The notes beneath the pieces are model-generated. The model saw nothing but the letters and a program-made list of their open reading frames with translations, had not been told where the DNA came from and did not search any database. A stretch of DNA of 64,000 nucleotides from Conchocele bisecta. Lineage: Eukaryota > Mollusca > Bivalvia > Lucinida > Thyasiridae. Both the position numbers and the translations under genes were made by a program. The stretch covers positions 11,001,043-11,065,042 of the forward strand of contig CM055267.1 in NCBI GenBank assembly GCA_029237695.1, in the 5' to 3' direction. Shown here one piece after another: positions 1-11,392 of this stretch. Numbering within the stretch: position 1 is the first letter of the stretch; each line of letters begins with the position of its first letter.

Positions 1-645
1 GGTAATAGGTGACAGTACCATTAACAATTATATAAATGTTGTATTTCGAGTGTACTGAAATGTGGACTTGATTGTATTACTAGCATTTGAAAATAGTCTG
101 CCACCAAATATGTATGTTAACGGCCTTGAATAACTTGAATCACTGAAAGGAATTGTGTCACTGCTCGCTTTTTTTTTTTATAGATGACACAATACAGTTA
201 AATTTAGCATCCAATTTCCTCGACTTAATGTTTACAACATCGAATGACATGCAAATGCGATAATCAGCAGATAACCACATGTTCATGGCCAACAACAAGG
301 TGTGACTGTATTCAAACAATATCCATTCATATATCTAAACCGTTTTTGTGAAATGCTTCTTCGGAGGTACCATCTGAGACAGCCACTTTAAGGAACAATA
401 ATGGCAGTGGCAGTACAATCAAGTCCGTCCATGCAACTGCAGCAGTTGTAAGGATATAAATATATGTCAGGAGAAAACAATTGTGCAATACAATGTACAT
501 GTACTGTTATTCCCAATTTTAGAGAATTAGATATTTTTTTCTTGGCCTAGCGTTTTGTATGAATAGTATTTTGCAGTCTCTTGTATATGGCTAGATTGTT
601 GTTTGTCTGATTGTCGACGATATGTATGTGCTTACAGAGGAAGTT
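1..645. other. AT-rich intergenic flank, no feature recognised
   Basis: No exon-like reading frame, RNA gene or repeat family recognised elsewhere in the window was seen here. Confidence 0.4.
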
Positions 646-886
646 ACTATAGGAATGAATGGCCTTTTTGTGGAATTTATCGGGGAATAAACTTGGAAAA
701 GTCACGGGAATGAATACTGGATGAAGGCCGGAAGGCCTTCGTCCAGTATTCCCGTACTGTTTCCGGCCTTCGTCCAGTATTCCCGTACTGGACGCCAGCC
801 GGAAAGGCCTTCGTCCAGTATTCCTGCGACATTTCCAAGTTTATATCCCTGATAAATTCCACAAAAAGGCCATTCATTCCTTATAA
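646..886. mobile_element. Fold-back (MITE-like) element
   Basis: The two ends are near-perfect inverted copies for about 48 bp: AGGAATGAATGGCCTTTTTG on the left and its reverse complement on the right. Between them is a GGCCTTCGTCCAGTATTCC unit repeated three times. No coding capacity. The class is not identified. Confidence 0.6.
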
Positions 887-887
887 T

Positions 888-1506
888 TCCAGCATTTGAA
901 ATAAATTCATCAAGAAAATGTGTTTATTTTGACAGACGGCAGCCATTTATTTACATTGACTGCACTGACAGCGCACCTGTAGAAAGTAGTTTGGCGTGGG
1001 AGTTTACTGGGATATAAATTTTGGACAGAGACTTGCTACGGGCCGATCAAATGTTAGGGAATTGTGTAAATATTTTTGTGCTGGAATTATGAGATACGGC
1101 AGAAACATGATATTCCTGTTGTAATAATATTCACAGGACATTGCTTCAATGTATAAATTTGGGGCGGCTGTGGTATATTTTTCTTTATACCAGGTTGTGC
1201 TGTTCCCCACTTTTTCATTAAATCACTTATCTTGCTTCTAAGTATTCACATAAAGATGTTCTTTTTTAAATACAGATAAATTTGATCATTATGTCTGTTA
1301 CGTTTTGTGGGACACATGACTATCCAGGATTGTTCTGTTGCTGGATAGTTCATCTACAATATGTGACATGACACCAGTGGGTCCATTGTCTTTGTGACCA
1401 CCAGTACAACCCACATTGGTCTGATCAAGAGCTGCAGTCCAAACACAACAATCACTGACCACTAATTTAGCTTGCTTCTTGAAACAAAGAGAGAAATAAT
1501 TAAAAC
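888..1506. other. Intergenic, nothing recognised
   Basis: Short open frames only, with no family resemblance. Ends at the target-site copy of the next SINE-like element. Confidence 0.4.
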
Positions 1507-1518
1507 CATCTGGCATCC

Positions 1519-1917
1519 CATGGTGGTTGGTTGGGAACATGCGATGGGTAATTTAAAGATCGGGATTCATCCTTACCGGAATCCCAACTGGAGACCTGGT
1601 TTGGTCCTCAAGTACGTCTTTGGCTTTCTTGTATTTGAGAGTTGAATCTGGTTATACGTTTTATAAGAGTAATCCTACTGGTATTACTTTTAAGGGAATG
1701 GGCTAAGTGACTTTGGTGTGGTATGGACCTATCACCAGGTCGGGTTATTTTAATTTCAAGGCTGAATATATATTTATCTCAATGTGAATATTCCTTTCTG
1801 ATTTTGGGATTTTGCCCCCAATGCAGCAGGTTAAATGCGGGGTCAAACCAGTTGGCCCATCCTTAAATGACCTTAGCTGTTGATAGGACGTTAAACACCA
1901 ATAAACAAACAAACAAA
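1519..1917 (+). mobile_element. SINE-like retroelement, AAAC-tailed family
   Basis: About 400 bp. It starts with TGGTGGTTGGTTGGGA, has a conserved core around GACCTGGCACCAGGTC-like sequence and TTTTGGGATTTTCCCCCCAA, then CCTTAGCTGTTGATAGG, and ends in AATAAACAAACAAACAAAC. It is flanked by a 12-bp target duplication, CATCTKGCATCC (1507-1518 and 1918-1929), so it is a retroposed copy. On the reverse strand the GGTTCGATCCC-like block of better copies resembles a tRNA B box, but the AAAC tail puts the 3' end on the + strand, so a tRNA origin is uncertain. Further copies lie near 5.0, 11.2, 12.3, 13.2, 14.1, 14.6, 27 and possibly 61.3 kb. Confidence 0.75.
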
Positions 1918-2237
1918 CATCTTGCATCCTTTCCAGCAGAGAAATATTTGTTGCGAGTGTGATTACTAGTATAAATTGCCCAATTTTACCACACTCCTCG
2001 AGCCATCTTAAGTGACCCAATGTTAGATAATTAATATCAAAATAGGCATAATATGCACAACTCTCAAAATGACAGAGCTGCTCTGCTTTGTAAAATCCCA
2101 ACAATTTTGTCATGGGCATCCAATAACAATGTATATGAAATGTTTGCTGTGTATTAATTTATACTGGTATACGTTGTTTAGTGTATACATGGCATTATAC
2201 ATGTACTATACTGTAACTGCCTCTGTTTCAGTATCAC

Positions 2238-2426
2238 AGAGCTCCAGTTAAGGTGCGTTTTTTTTAGGTAAATTTTGTTTTTCTCCATCAAAAATGGCAA
2301 GTTGGGAGTGCTTTAGAATCGTCTCAATGAGACGATTCTAAAGGACTCCCAACTTGCCATTTTTGATGAAGAAATAACAAAATTTCACCCCAAGTTTGTC
2401 AAATTACGCACCTTAACTGGAGCTCT
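2238..2426. repeat. Near-perfect 189-bp palindrome
   Basis: AGAGCTCCAGTTAAGGTGCG at the left edge is matched by its reverse complement at the right edge. The arms meet near GTCTCAATGAGAC at about 2331. It looks like a non-coding fold-back MITE; a transcript through it would form a hairpin of about 90 bp. Confidence 0.7.
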
Positions 2427-3152
2427 GGACTAACAGCAATAGTAAACACTGTTGTGATAGTGCCTTTTATATTGCCGCTTCTGAGATTATTGTTTTAAAG
2501 GCACTGGGTCTCAGATATGTGTAGAAAATTATGAAACTACAGGTGGTAGGTGTAAATTAGTTTCATTCTCTATTTCTATTACGGTAGACATTTTTTTTAA
2601 CTAAAGCACACCAATGAGTAACCCGGAAAAAATGGACATTTAAAACTTGTTTTAATACTGATAAATAAATAGGGTTCCAAACTTTATTTTAATTCAAATT
2701 CATTAATTGTTTTATCTCGAGTGGAACCTTATATCTTAATAAGATATAGTACATGTAAGTTTTATGATGACTTCATATCAAAAGAATGACTTACAATTCA
2801 CATTTATCTCCCCTGTGTATGCAGTGTGTGATCATTATAATTAAACGCAATACAAGACTCCCTGAATTTAATGAAAGAAAATTGTGCATTTGGTTCTTTC
2901 ATTTGTAATCCATGAAGTGTAAAAATACCTACTGAATATCAGAGACATAGTGTTGTTAAATGTTTGTATTCAAGGTATGTGTGGGCTTGTGTACTGGGAT
3001 AATATGTAGGTCTTCCCTGCTGTATGTACATTCCCTGCTGCCTTGCCTTGTTGCACGTGGATCTGGGTGTACATTTGTCACATGTCCACTTTAGTACACT
3101 AGGTATAGTCTGCTCTGAAGTTGTTCTGTGCTGGTCGCAAACATGTATATTT
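2427..3152. other. Intergenic, nothing recognised
   Basis: AT-rich sequence without a recognisable gene or named repeat. Confidence 0.4.
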
Positions 3153-3560
3153 ATACCCCCTGCATGTCGAGGGGTATATAGTTTTCGTAATTCCATCCTT
3201 TCATCCATCTGTTTGTTCGTCCGTCCACGTTAAAGTTTTTGGATATCCATTATCTCTGTAACAGTAAGTCGGACTGACCTCATATACTTCCTTATCATCC
3301 ATATTTTCATTCCATACCACACTCATGTGGCCTTCATGTCCAAGGTCAAGGTCAAATTATTTAGAAAGATTTGCGTTAAAAGTTTTTGGGTACCCATTAT
3401 ATATGCAACGGTAAGTCGGATTGACTTCAAAATGTATCATCATCCATATTTGCATTACATACCACACCCATGCGGCCTTCATGTCCATGGTCAAGGTCAA
3501 ATTACTTTAAATATTTGCATTAAAGTATTTATTTGTCGGTCCAGGCGGCGGCCTGGGGTA
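3153..3560 (+). mobile_element. Helentron-like satellite fragment, 150-bp monomer family
   Basis: It starts with the hairpin ATACCCCCTGCATGTCGAGG + GGTAT, then a CCGTCC-rich stretch, then two monomers of about 150 bp (roughly 3231-3378 and 3379-3530). Each carries CAAGGTCAAATTA; the first has the doubled TCAAGGTCAAGGTCA form. The layout (5' hairpin, satellite monomers) matches the other satellite elements here. A related fragment lies at 56395-56640. No clear 3' end was found. Confidence 0.5.
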
Positions 3561-3901
3561 TACATGAGCCCCTGCTCACTTTCTCTAATTTGTCATGTTT
3601 CTACTCGAGATATGTGACACGCTATGACAAACTGGGTCATGGTGTCCTTGTAACAAGTGCAACTCAACATCAGCCCTACATCGATGCAGTCTTTTCACTC
3701 GCTACTCTTTACCTTTTAGTAATTGGTTATGTATTTAGCCATCGGATCAGGAATTACAATATCAGTACATGTATCTTGCTGTCATGGCCACAGGTAGTCA
3801 GCTTGGTGATAGCTTGGTATAATACACTGTTTTACACATTTAGAAAACCAAAAACTATGTGGCCATATTTTTTTATAAATAAAAAAAATATTACTAAAAT
3901 A

Positions 3902-4085
3902 TGACTACATGTGTTTTTGTTTTCTCTAAAACAGTATACTATACCACCCTATCTCCAAGCTGACTACATGTGTTTTTGTTTTCTCTAAAACAGTATACTA
4001 TACCACCCTATCACCAAGCTGACTGCATGTGTTTTTGTTTTCTCTAAAACAGTATACATGTACTATACCACCCTATCACCAAGCT
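3902..4085 (+). repeat. 60-bp tandem repeat, three copies
   Basis: Three consecutive units begin GACTACATGTGTTTTTG or GACTGCATGTG and run through CTCTAAAACAGTATAC to CCACCCTATC. They differ by single bases and one small insertion, so the array is young. Confidence 0.85.
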
Positions 4086-4650
4086 GACTGCATGTGGTCA
4101 TAGTGGGTGATGTATAACTGCCCTGCTGCTTTAGTTGAGTTGGTAGTTGTTTTATTGCTCTGTTGTGTATGTAGGCAAGTTTTGTGAGTCACACAACTTG
4201 GTTGTATTGATTTCATAACTGTGTATATTAGCTCTCAAGTTTATATTATGCATGCTGTTATTTATTAGTTATGATTGGTGTCATTCCAACATTTCACTTG
4301 TTATAACTACAACCATAGCTGCCATTTGTATGATATTTGGTTATATGTTCCCCCAAACCTGAGTTTATTTCATGTGATGCCATTGCTGTTGACGATCTCT
4401 CACAAAGGTTGCCAGCATGGGCAACTCAGTGGCAGAGTATGTACTACAGTGTTGTAGTCAGAAGTTATAGGCATTTGCTTAACCCATTACATTTCCAAGA
4501 TACACCATGTCACTGTCAAAGGAAATTTGTAAATATTTTCTTTATTTCTCAGCAAAAGTATATATAAGGGTCACAAATGTATACTGTTATTAAGAGCAAT
4601 CAGAAATAAAATATTTCATAATTGTCAGTTACCCAGAAGTGTATTCCGAA

Positions 4651-4783
4651 TGTAATGGGTTAGTATTGCCCTGGGTTTTTGCTCTATTACAATGTAATGG
4701 ATTAATATTGCCCTGGGTTTATGCTCTATTACAATGTAATGGGTTAGTATTGCCCTGGGTTTATGCGCAATTACAATGTAATA
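4651..4783 (+). repeat. 42-bp tandem repeat, three copies
   Basis: TGTAATGGGTTAGTATTGCC recurs at 4651, 4693 and 4735, with a partial unit at 4777. The 42-bp period is divisible by 3, so an open frame persists through it; I do not regard that as coding. Confidence 0.8.
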
Positions 4784-4974
4784 AGCCTACTTTTGTCAGA
4801 ACTTCCTTCTTTATATATTTAGAAATCTCATTGATGTCATTTGTTTGTATTATTGTGTATAATTGTGTGATTACTGCAGTTATTCTATGTTTTATTCACC
4901 TCTTTGGAAAACAAGGGGCATATTATGCTATGGCACTATGTATCCGAACATACTTCCATCATAGTGGGTGGTGG

Positions 4975-5360
4975 TCGGGCGAATGAGACGGCGTAAATTA
5001 ACGGTATGGGTTCCTCATAAAAGTAATCACGATTTGCCTGGTTTGGCCCTCAGGTACGTTTTTATCTTTGGCTCTTTAGTTACCTGGGAGTTGAATTGGG
5101 TTATTGCCCATTATAAAAGTAGTAAGATTATTACTGATCCTACTGTTTTTGGGAGGGGCCAAGTGATTCTGGTGTGGCGAGGACCTGGTATCAGATCAGG
5201 ATTATTCAATATTTTGTTATTGTAAATATTCAGTTCTGATTTTGGGATTTTTCCCCCATTTGTACATGTACTTGAATATATGGGATTTAGTACTAAACCC
5301 ATTGACCCGGCCTTAAATGACCTTAGCTGTTGATAGGCCGTTAAACCCCAACAAACAAAA
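4975..5360 (+). mobile_element. SINE-like retroelement, AAAC-tailed family
   Basis: Same core blocks as the copy at 1519: the CTGGTGTGGCGAGGACCTGG-type block, TTTTGGGATTTTTCCCCC, CCTTAGCTGTTGATAGGCC, and a CAACAAACAAA tail. The target duplication is not clear. Confidence 0.65.
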
Positions 5361-5790
5361 AAACACAACATAATCGACATATGGCTGTGATGAAGATGTT
5401 TGAAGTTGCATGCCAAGTTTGAATTGGCAGTCTATGTGGGCGCCACTGTCCACTCTCATTACCTCTAACATTCTTTGGTGCTAAAACTCAGTTTTGTTTC
5501 AATCAATAATAGTTCCAAATATATTCAACAATAATAATTAACATTTTCAACCATAATTAAAATGATCTTAGCTGTTGACAGACCGTTAAAGGTACCTGCC
5601 CACTAAGTAGGCACAAACTGTTCTTTATAGTAATCAAATAAGTGAAAATTATGTCACTATTCCACCAGTTTTTAAAAATATGAGTGCCCGCTATACAGAT
5701 ATCCTCATTTAGTAATATTTGTTTGACTGATAGTGACTCGCGGTGGTATCAGGCTATTTTCATATATATGCAAATGAGGCATGCTATTTT

Positions 5791-8700
5791 TAGCTCACCT
5801 GAGCAAAGCTCATGTGAGCTATTCTTATGGCAAAGTGTCCGTCGTCCGTCGTCCGTGAACATTTTCAATCATCTTCTTCTCCCGAACTGCTGAGGCGATG
5901 TTGGTCAAACTTTACAGGGATGATATACGGGTGATGCCATTTCAGATTTGTTAAAATGAAGGTCATCGACAATCCAAGATGGCCGCCGTGGAAAAGTAGG
6001 TCAAATTCTTAAAAAATCTTCTTCTCACGAACCTCCTGGCCGATTTTGACGAAACTTTGTATGAATGATCGATAGTTAATGCTAATTCAGATTTGTTCAT
6101 ATGGTGGCCCCTGGGTCAATAATGGTCGTGGCCTGAGGGGTCAAATATGGGTCAAATTTTATTTTTGACCGAATATGGTCATATAATATATAAAATCGAA
6201 GGTATAGACTTGTCGATCACTCTGGAGCATTTTTTGTCTAAATCAGATGATTTTGTCATCCAAGATGGCCACCGAACGGTAAAAAAGTTGTTCTTTTACT
6301 AAAGATTTCAAACGTATTCTTCTTGTGAACTGCTTGGCCGATATTGGCCAAACTTAACTGTAATGGTCTGTGGGTGAAGCCTGTCCATTTTTGTTAAAAT
6401 GGAGGTCATCACCAAATCCAAGATGTCCGCCGTTGAAAAGTAGGTCAAATTGTCAAAAAATCTTCTCACAAACCTCCATACCGATTTTGACGAAACTTGG
6501 TGTGAATGATTGATAGTTAACGATTTTTCAGATTTGTTCATATGGTGACCCCTGGGTCAAAAATGGGCGTGGCCCGAGGGGTCAACTAGGGGTCAAATTA
6601 TATTTTTGCCCGAATATAGTCGTATGATATATCAAATCGAAGGTATCGACTAGTCGATCACTCTGGAGCATTTTTTGTCTAAATCAGATGATTTTGTCAT
6701 CCAAGATGGCCACCGAAAGGTAAAAAAGTTGTTCTTTTACTAAAGATTTCAAACGTATTCTTCTTGTGAACTGCTTGGCCGATATTGGCCAAACTTAACT
6801 GTAATGGTCTGTGGGTGAAGCCTGTCCATTTTTGTTAAAATGGAGGTCATCACCAAATCCAAGATGTCCGCCGTTGAAAAGTAGGTCAAATTGTCAAAAA
6901 AATCTTCTTCTCACAAACCTCCAGGCTGATTTCGACGAAACTTGGTGTGAATGATTGATATTTAACGCTGTTTCAGATTTGTTCATATGGTGGCACCTGG
7001 GTCAAAAATGGGCGTGGCCCGAGGGGTCAAATAGGGGTCAAATTATATTTTTGACCGAATATGGTCATATAATATATCCAATCCAAGGTATCGACGAGAC
7101 GATCACTCTGGAGCATCTTTTGCCAAAATCAGATGATTACGTCATCCAAGATGGCCACCGACAGGTCAAAAGGTTGTTCTTTTACTAAAGATTTCAAAGG
7201 ACTTCTTCTTGTGAACTGCTTGGCCGATATTGACCAAACTTAACTGAAATGGTTTGTTGGTGAAGCCTGTTCATTTTTGTTAAAATGGAGGTCATCACCA
7301 AATCCAAGATGTCCGCCGTTGAAAAGTAGGTCAAATTGTCAAAAAAATCTTCTTCTCACAAACCGCCAGGCAGATTTCGACGAAACTTTGTATGAATGAT
7401 CGATAGTTAACGCTGATTCAGATTTGTTCATATTGTGGTCTCTGGGTCAAAAATGGTCATGGCCCGAGGGGTCAAATAGGGGTCAAATTTTATTTTTGAC
7501 CGAATATGGTCATTAGCCAGGTTTTTTTTAAAAAAATCCAGCGAAAGCCGGGCGGGCGGGCGGCGGGCGGGCGGCGGGCGGCGTCCACAATCAATGTTAA
7601 GTTTTCGTGTTTGAGTCCATTTCTTTGTTACTGTACCACCTAGGACCACCAAACTTTCACAGCTTCATAATCAAGGGGTGCCCACCACATATCACTATCC
7701 AACATGTTACTTTTTAACCAGGTTTTTTGAAAAAAAAATCCAGGCTATTGGATTGGCGAAAAGCCGGGTGCGGGCGGGGGCGGGCGGGTGGGCGGGCGGG
7801 CGGCGTCCACAATCAATGTTAAGTTTTCGTGTTTGAAGTCCATTTCTTTGTTACTGTACCACCTACGGACCACCACTTTCACAGCTTCATAATCAAGGGG
7901 TGCCCACCACATATCAACTATCCAACATGTTACTTTTTTTTTTTTTAACTTCACCCATTTTATTTTTTCCGCGTAGTCGACTTAGCCATTTTCAATGTTA
8001 AGTTTTTCGCGTTTACAATGTTAAGTTTTCGTGTTTAAGTCATTTCTTTGGTACTGTACCACCTAGGACCACCAAACTTTCACAGCTTCATAATCAAGGG
8101 GTACCCACCACATATCACTATCCAACATGTTACTTTTTTTTTTAACTTCACCCATTTTTTCCGCGCAGTCGACTTAGCCATTTTCAATGTTACGTTTTCG
8201 CGTTTACAATGTTACGTTTTCGTGTTTAAGTCCATTTCTTACTGTACCACCTAGGACCACCAAACTTTCACAGCTTCATAACCAAGGGGTGCCTACCACA
8301 TACAACTATCCAACATGTGACCATTTTTTTACCTTCACCTATTATTTCTACGTAATTGACTTAGCCATTTTCAACGTTAACTTTTTAACGTACGTCTGGT
8401 TAAAGTTTTTTGGGTTTTTGGTTTTTAAAACTTTTTCGTTATACTATATCTCTGCAACTGCTTCGTCCATTACCTTGAAACTTCATATGGGTGTTTATCA
8501 TCATCCATATTTTCATTCTAACCCCCAACCGTGCGGCCCCTGTGCCCAATGTCAAGGTCAAATTACTTTGAATTTTTTTGTTAAAGTTTTTTCGTGTACT
8601 ATATCTCTGCAACTGCTTCACCCAATACCTTGATACTTCACATGGGTGTTTATCATCATTGTCGCACCTGCTTGCAGAAAGCGCGATCCTGTGCCCTATG

Positions 8701-9248
8701 TCAAGTTCAAATTACTTTGAATTTTTTTGTTAATTTTTTTTTGTGTACTATATCTCTGCAACTGCTTCACCCAATACCTTGATACTTCACATGGGTGTTT
8801 ATCATCATTGTCACACCTGCTTGCGGAAAGCGCGATATCGTCGGCATTTTGGCATACGTCCGTCCGTTCGTCCGTGTGTCCGGTTAAAGTTTTTTGGTTA
8901 AAGTTTTTCCATCTACTATATCTATTTTTTTAGTGTCTATGCCTCACCCCAAGGCGCGACATGCAGGCCACGGCCATCTAGTCTACAAAAAGTGGGTATA
9001 ATTATGTTATCCAAGTGTCTATGCTTGGAAAAAACCTGGCCTTCGTGGCTTTGCCTCGTTTCTTGTTATATATCAAATCGAAGGTATAGCAGTAAATCAC
9101 ATGCACATTCGCAATATATGTTATATCAGAAGGTACCAACAAATTCTGTGGAACATTTGAAGTTGTAAGTGAAGAGTCTTTGTGAAATCAAGATGACCAC
9201 TATGGAGGCTTTTAGGTGAGCAATACAGGCCCATTTGGGCCTCTTGTT
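5791..9248 (+). mobile_element. Helentron-like satellite element, 440-bp monomer family
   Basis: It begins TAGCTCACCTGAGC with an AGCTCAC/GTGAGCT hairpin (5792-5820) and a GTCCGTCGTCC stretch. About 3.5 monomers of about 440 bp follow, marked by CTTCTTCTCACGAACC, GGGGTCAAATAGGGGTCAAA and TCATCCAAGATGGCC. It ends in AGGTGAGC, a hairpin AGGCCCATTTGGGCCT and CTTGTT. There is no coding capacity and no target duplication; it sits between T residues. These traits fit non-autonomous Helentron-type elements. It is itself split by the element at 7515-9067. Confidence 0.65.
7515..9067 (+). mobile_element. Helentron-like composite satellite element, inserted in the 440-bp family
   Basis: The head is AGCCAGGTTTTTT...AATCCAG followed by a G-rich (GGGC/GGCG)n stretch, repeated at 7718. 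Then come about four monomers of about 175 bp (ACCACCTAGGACCACCAAAC) and about three of 143 bp (TATATCTCTGCAACTGCTTC, with TCAAGGTCAAATTACTTTG-like blocks). The tail is AAGGCGCGACATGCAGGCC, then GCCTCGTTTCTTGTT. The host sequence GAATATGGTCA / ATATATCAAATCGAAGG is continuous in the uninterrupted monomers at 6.2, 6.6 and 7.1 kb. A second copy lies at 56854-58736. Confidence 0.7.
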
Positions 9249-9557
9249 TAATTATTTATACTAATTAAATGTGTCACCAGAATTTTTTATTTTTTTTCGA
9301 CAGCTTATAAAGTATGATCATTGCACATCAAAAATAAATACAGAGAATAAATAGTAACGTCTGTTAACAGTTTAAGGAAACACGGTTATCGCCCCTGATA
9401 TCAGTGTGGAAATTTACTTCTGATATAAAATGTATAATAATGCCAATCAATACATGGGGTAATGGGGAATGAATGTTTATTTTGCCAGAAAATGTCTCGG
9501 ATGATGTCAATGATATACAGAACATTTTGTGCCTACTGGGTGGGCATATACCTTTAA

Positions 9558-10150
9558 ACACCATTAAATTTTCTGACCAATCCAACTGTCACAAAATGAT
9601 TTACAGACTAGTTCATTCATAAAAAAGAAAAAGAAAATAGAACATAGAAAAATTACATAAAAAAACTGCCATAAATATTCCCATTATTACTTTGTATAGA
9701 GTTTCATATTGAAAAATATATATGGTCACCTATGGACACATGAGAGTGGCATAGTGTCAATAACACTATTGTTGTGTATGTGCCAGATTGAGATATTCAA
9801 TACCTATAGATGTGTCGCTGTTTGATGTGTGGTTTTAGGAGGAAATGGGAATTTCTGAAACAAAAACAAGAAAGTGTTGTTATAGGTTTTTTGGCAATGG
9901 TGTGACCGGATTCGGATGATAAAATAAATGCCACATGCTTTCTTGTTTCATGCACAAACCCATGATCAAAATCGTTGTATGACTACAATTTACGGGGGGG
10001 GGGGGGTGCAAATGTTGTAGCATTTAGACTGACATTTGATTGAGTGCTACATGTATTACACTACCTATTTCATTGTGTTTCATTATATTTTGCATTGATA
10101 CAATGATTTTGTACTTTTATATTCCATGTTCTAGAGGTACTAGGTACGAT
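9558..10150. other. Intergenic, with an 11-base G run
   Basis: A run of G lies near 9995. A 40-bp block around 9575-9610 resembles the TTAACYCTTTCACC element at 42.6 kb. Nothing coding seen. Confidence 0.4.
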
Positions 10151-10151
10151 A

Positions 10152-10400
10152 TATGAGACAAGCTGTGTGATTTTGTACCTAAGACAATGTGCGATTTCTC
10201 CTGAGATTTTGTACATGCAAATTATGATGTTTTCTGTAAATGACGTCAAAAGTTGACAACATTTACAAAGCAAATGCGGAATAGAATTCCGCATTTGCTT
10301 TATAAATTATGTCAACTTTCGACATCATTTACGGGAAATATCATAATTTGGTAAATACTGTTCATGAGAAATTGTACAATATCACATGGCATGTCTTATG
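10152..10400. mobile_element. Palindromic MITE, family A
   Basis: The arms run ATGAGACAAGCTGTGTGATT...TTGTACATG and back as the inverted copy ending CACATGGCATGTCTTAT. The core GCAAATGCGGAATAGAATTC is followed by its mirror CCGCATTTGC. A second family member spans 41568-42224 and is split by another MITE. Confidence 0.65.
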
Positions 10401-10468
10401 GTTTATCGCTATAAAAGTGTTGTCTGACATTAGTGAGTTCTGTAGTGTCGTAATCTGCTTGCCAGTCT

Positions 10469-10938
10469 GCCCCGTGCAGGCACCGGGGCGGGATCAACTG
10501 ATCCTGAGAATAGTGCTGCAGTAGCCATTGCTTGTCGTAAAAGGCGACTAAACTGGCTTAACGATTGGGTTCATACTTTCCGGAACCCACTATACCGGAT
10601 TTGGCCCTCATGTACATTTTTGGCTTTCTTGTATGTGAGAGTTGAGTCGGGCTATGCCCCATATATAAAAGTAAGATTAGCGCTAATCCTATTACTTTTA
10701 GGGGATGGGATAAATGATGCTGGTGTGGCGAGGGCCTGGCACCAGATCAGGTTGTTCTAATTTCAGGACTGAATATATATTTTGATTGTAAATATTGAGT
10801 TCTGAAGTTGGGATTTACCCCCCTTGGACAGGTGGATATGGGACTCGACCCCGTTGACCCGTCTGCGTGTAGACTCCCTGAGGCTTGTACCTCTATGTCA
10901 GAAAAGCGGACGTTAAACCCTATTCACTCACTCACTCA
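10469..10938 (+). mobile_element. SINE-like retroelement, TCAC-tailed family, copy 1
   Basis: About 470 bp. It starts GCCCCGTGCAGGCACCGGGG, has GCTTGTCGTAAAAGGCGAC, shares mid-blocks with the AAAC-tailed family, and ends in (TCAC)n. It is flanked by the 12-bp duplication CTGCTTGCCAGT (10455-10466 and 10939-10950). The copy at 22462-22931 is nearly identical, so both are recent insertions. Confidence 0.85.
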
Positions 10939-11142
10939 CTGCTTGCCAGTATGCATGTGAAATAACAAAACTGCAGATGTGTCGTTTGTTCTGTGAATAC
11001 ATCAATTTTTTTCAACCTGTCAACTGTTGTATTTACACAAAGTACATCATTTGGTTTCATGAAATTAAAAATAATGCGATTTTACACAGAAAAACATCAC
11101 ATTCTCTTTGTATTTATTGTCTTTATATCTTGAAATTTATTG

Positions 11143-11392
11143 TTTTACCAGTGGTGGTTGGTTGGGAGCATCTGATTGGTTTACTTTTAGGGGTGATATG
11201 GACGACAATATGGACATTCTAATTCCAGGGCTGAATAAATATCTCTTTTTATGTAGATATTCCATTCTGATTTTGGGATTTTCCCCCCAATGCAGCAGGT
11301 TAAATGCGGGATCATACCTGTTGGCCCGGCCTTACATGACCTTAGCTGTTGCTAGGCCGTTAAACACCAATAAATCAATCAATCAACTTTTG
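11143..11392 (+). mobile_element. SINE-like retroelement, AAAC-tailed family, internally deleted
   Basis: Starts GTGGTGGTTGGTTGGGAGCA and ends TAAACACCAATAAATCAATC. The middle promoter-like part present in longer copies is missing. Confidence 0.65.

Larger units (their letters stand above)
5586..9557 (+). mobile_element. TTAA-flanked MITE, interrupted by nested insertions
   Basis: Left end TTAAAGGTACCTGCCCACT (5586) and right end GTGGGCATATACCTTTAA (to 9557) match the termini of the intact 510-bp copy at 17703-18212. Left part is about 5586-5790 and right part about 9249-9557. Everything between is a later Helentron-like insertion. The join CATGCTATTT / AATTATTTATACTAATTAAA is continuous in the copies at 17.9 and 20.8 kb, which fixes the insertion point. 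Confidence 0.75.

Noticed and set aside
1519..1917. Calling the AAAC-tailed copies tRNA-SINEs in reverse because of the GGTTCGATCCC-like block
   Set aside because: The tail and target duplications set the opposite orientation, and no good A box was found; left as SINE-like.
4639..4986. 115-codon frame over the 42-bp repeat
   Set aside because: The repeat period is a multiple of 3 and the frame runs into unrelated intergenic DNA.
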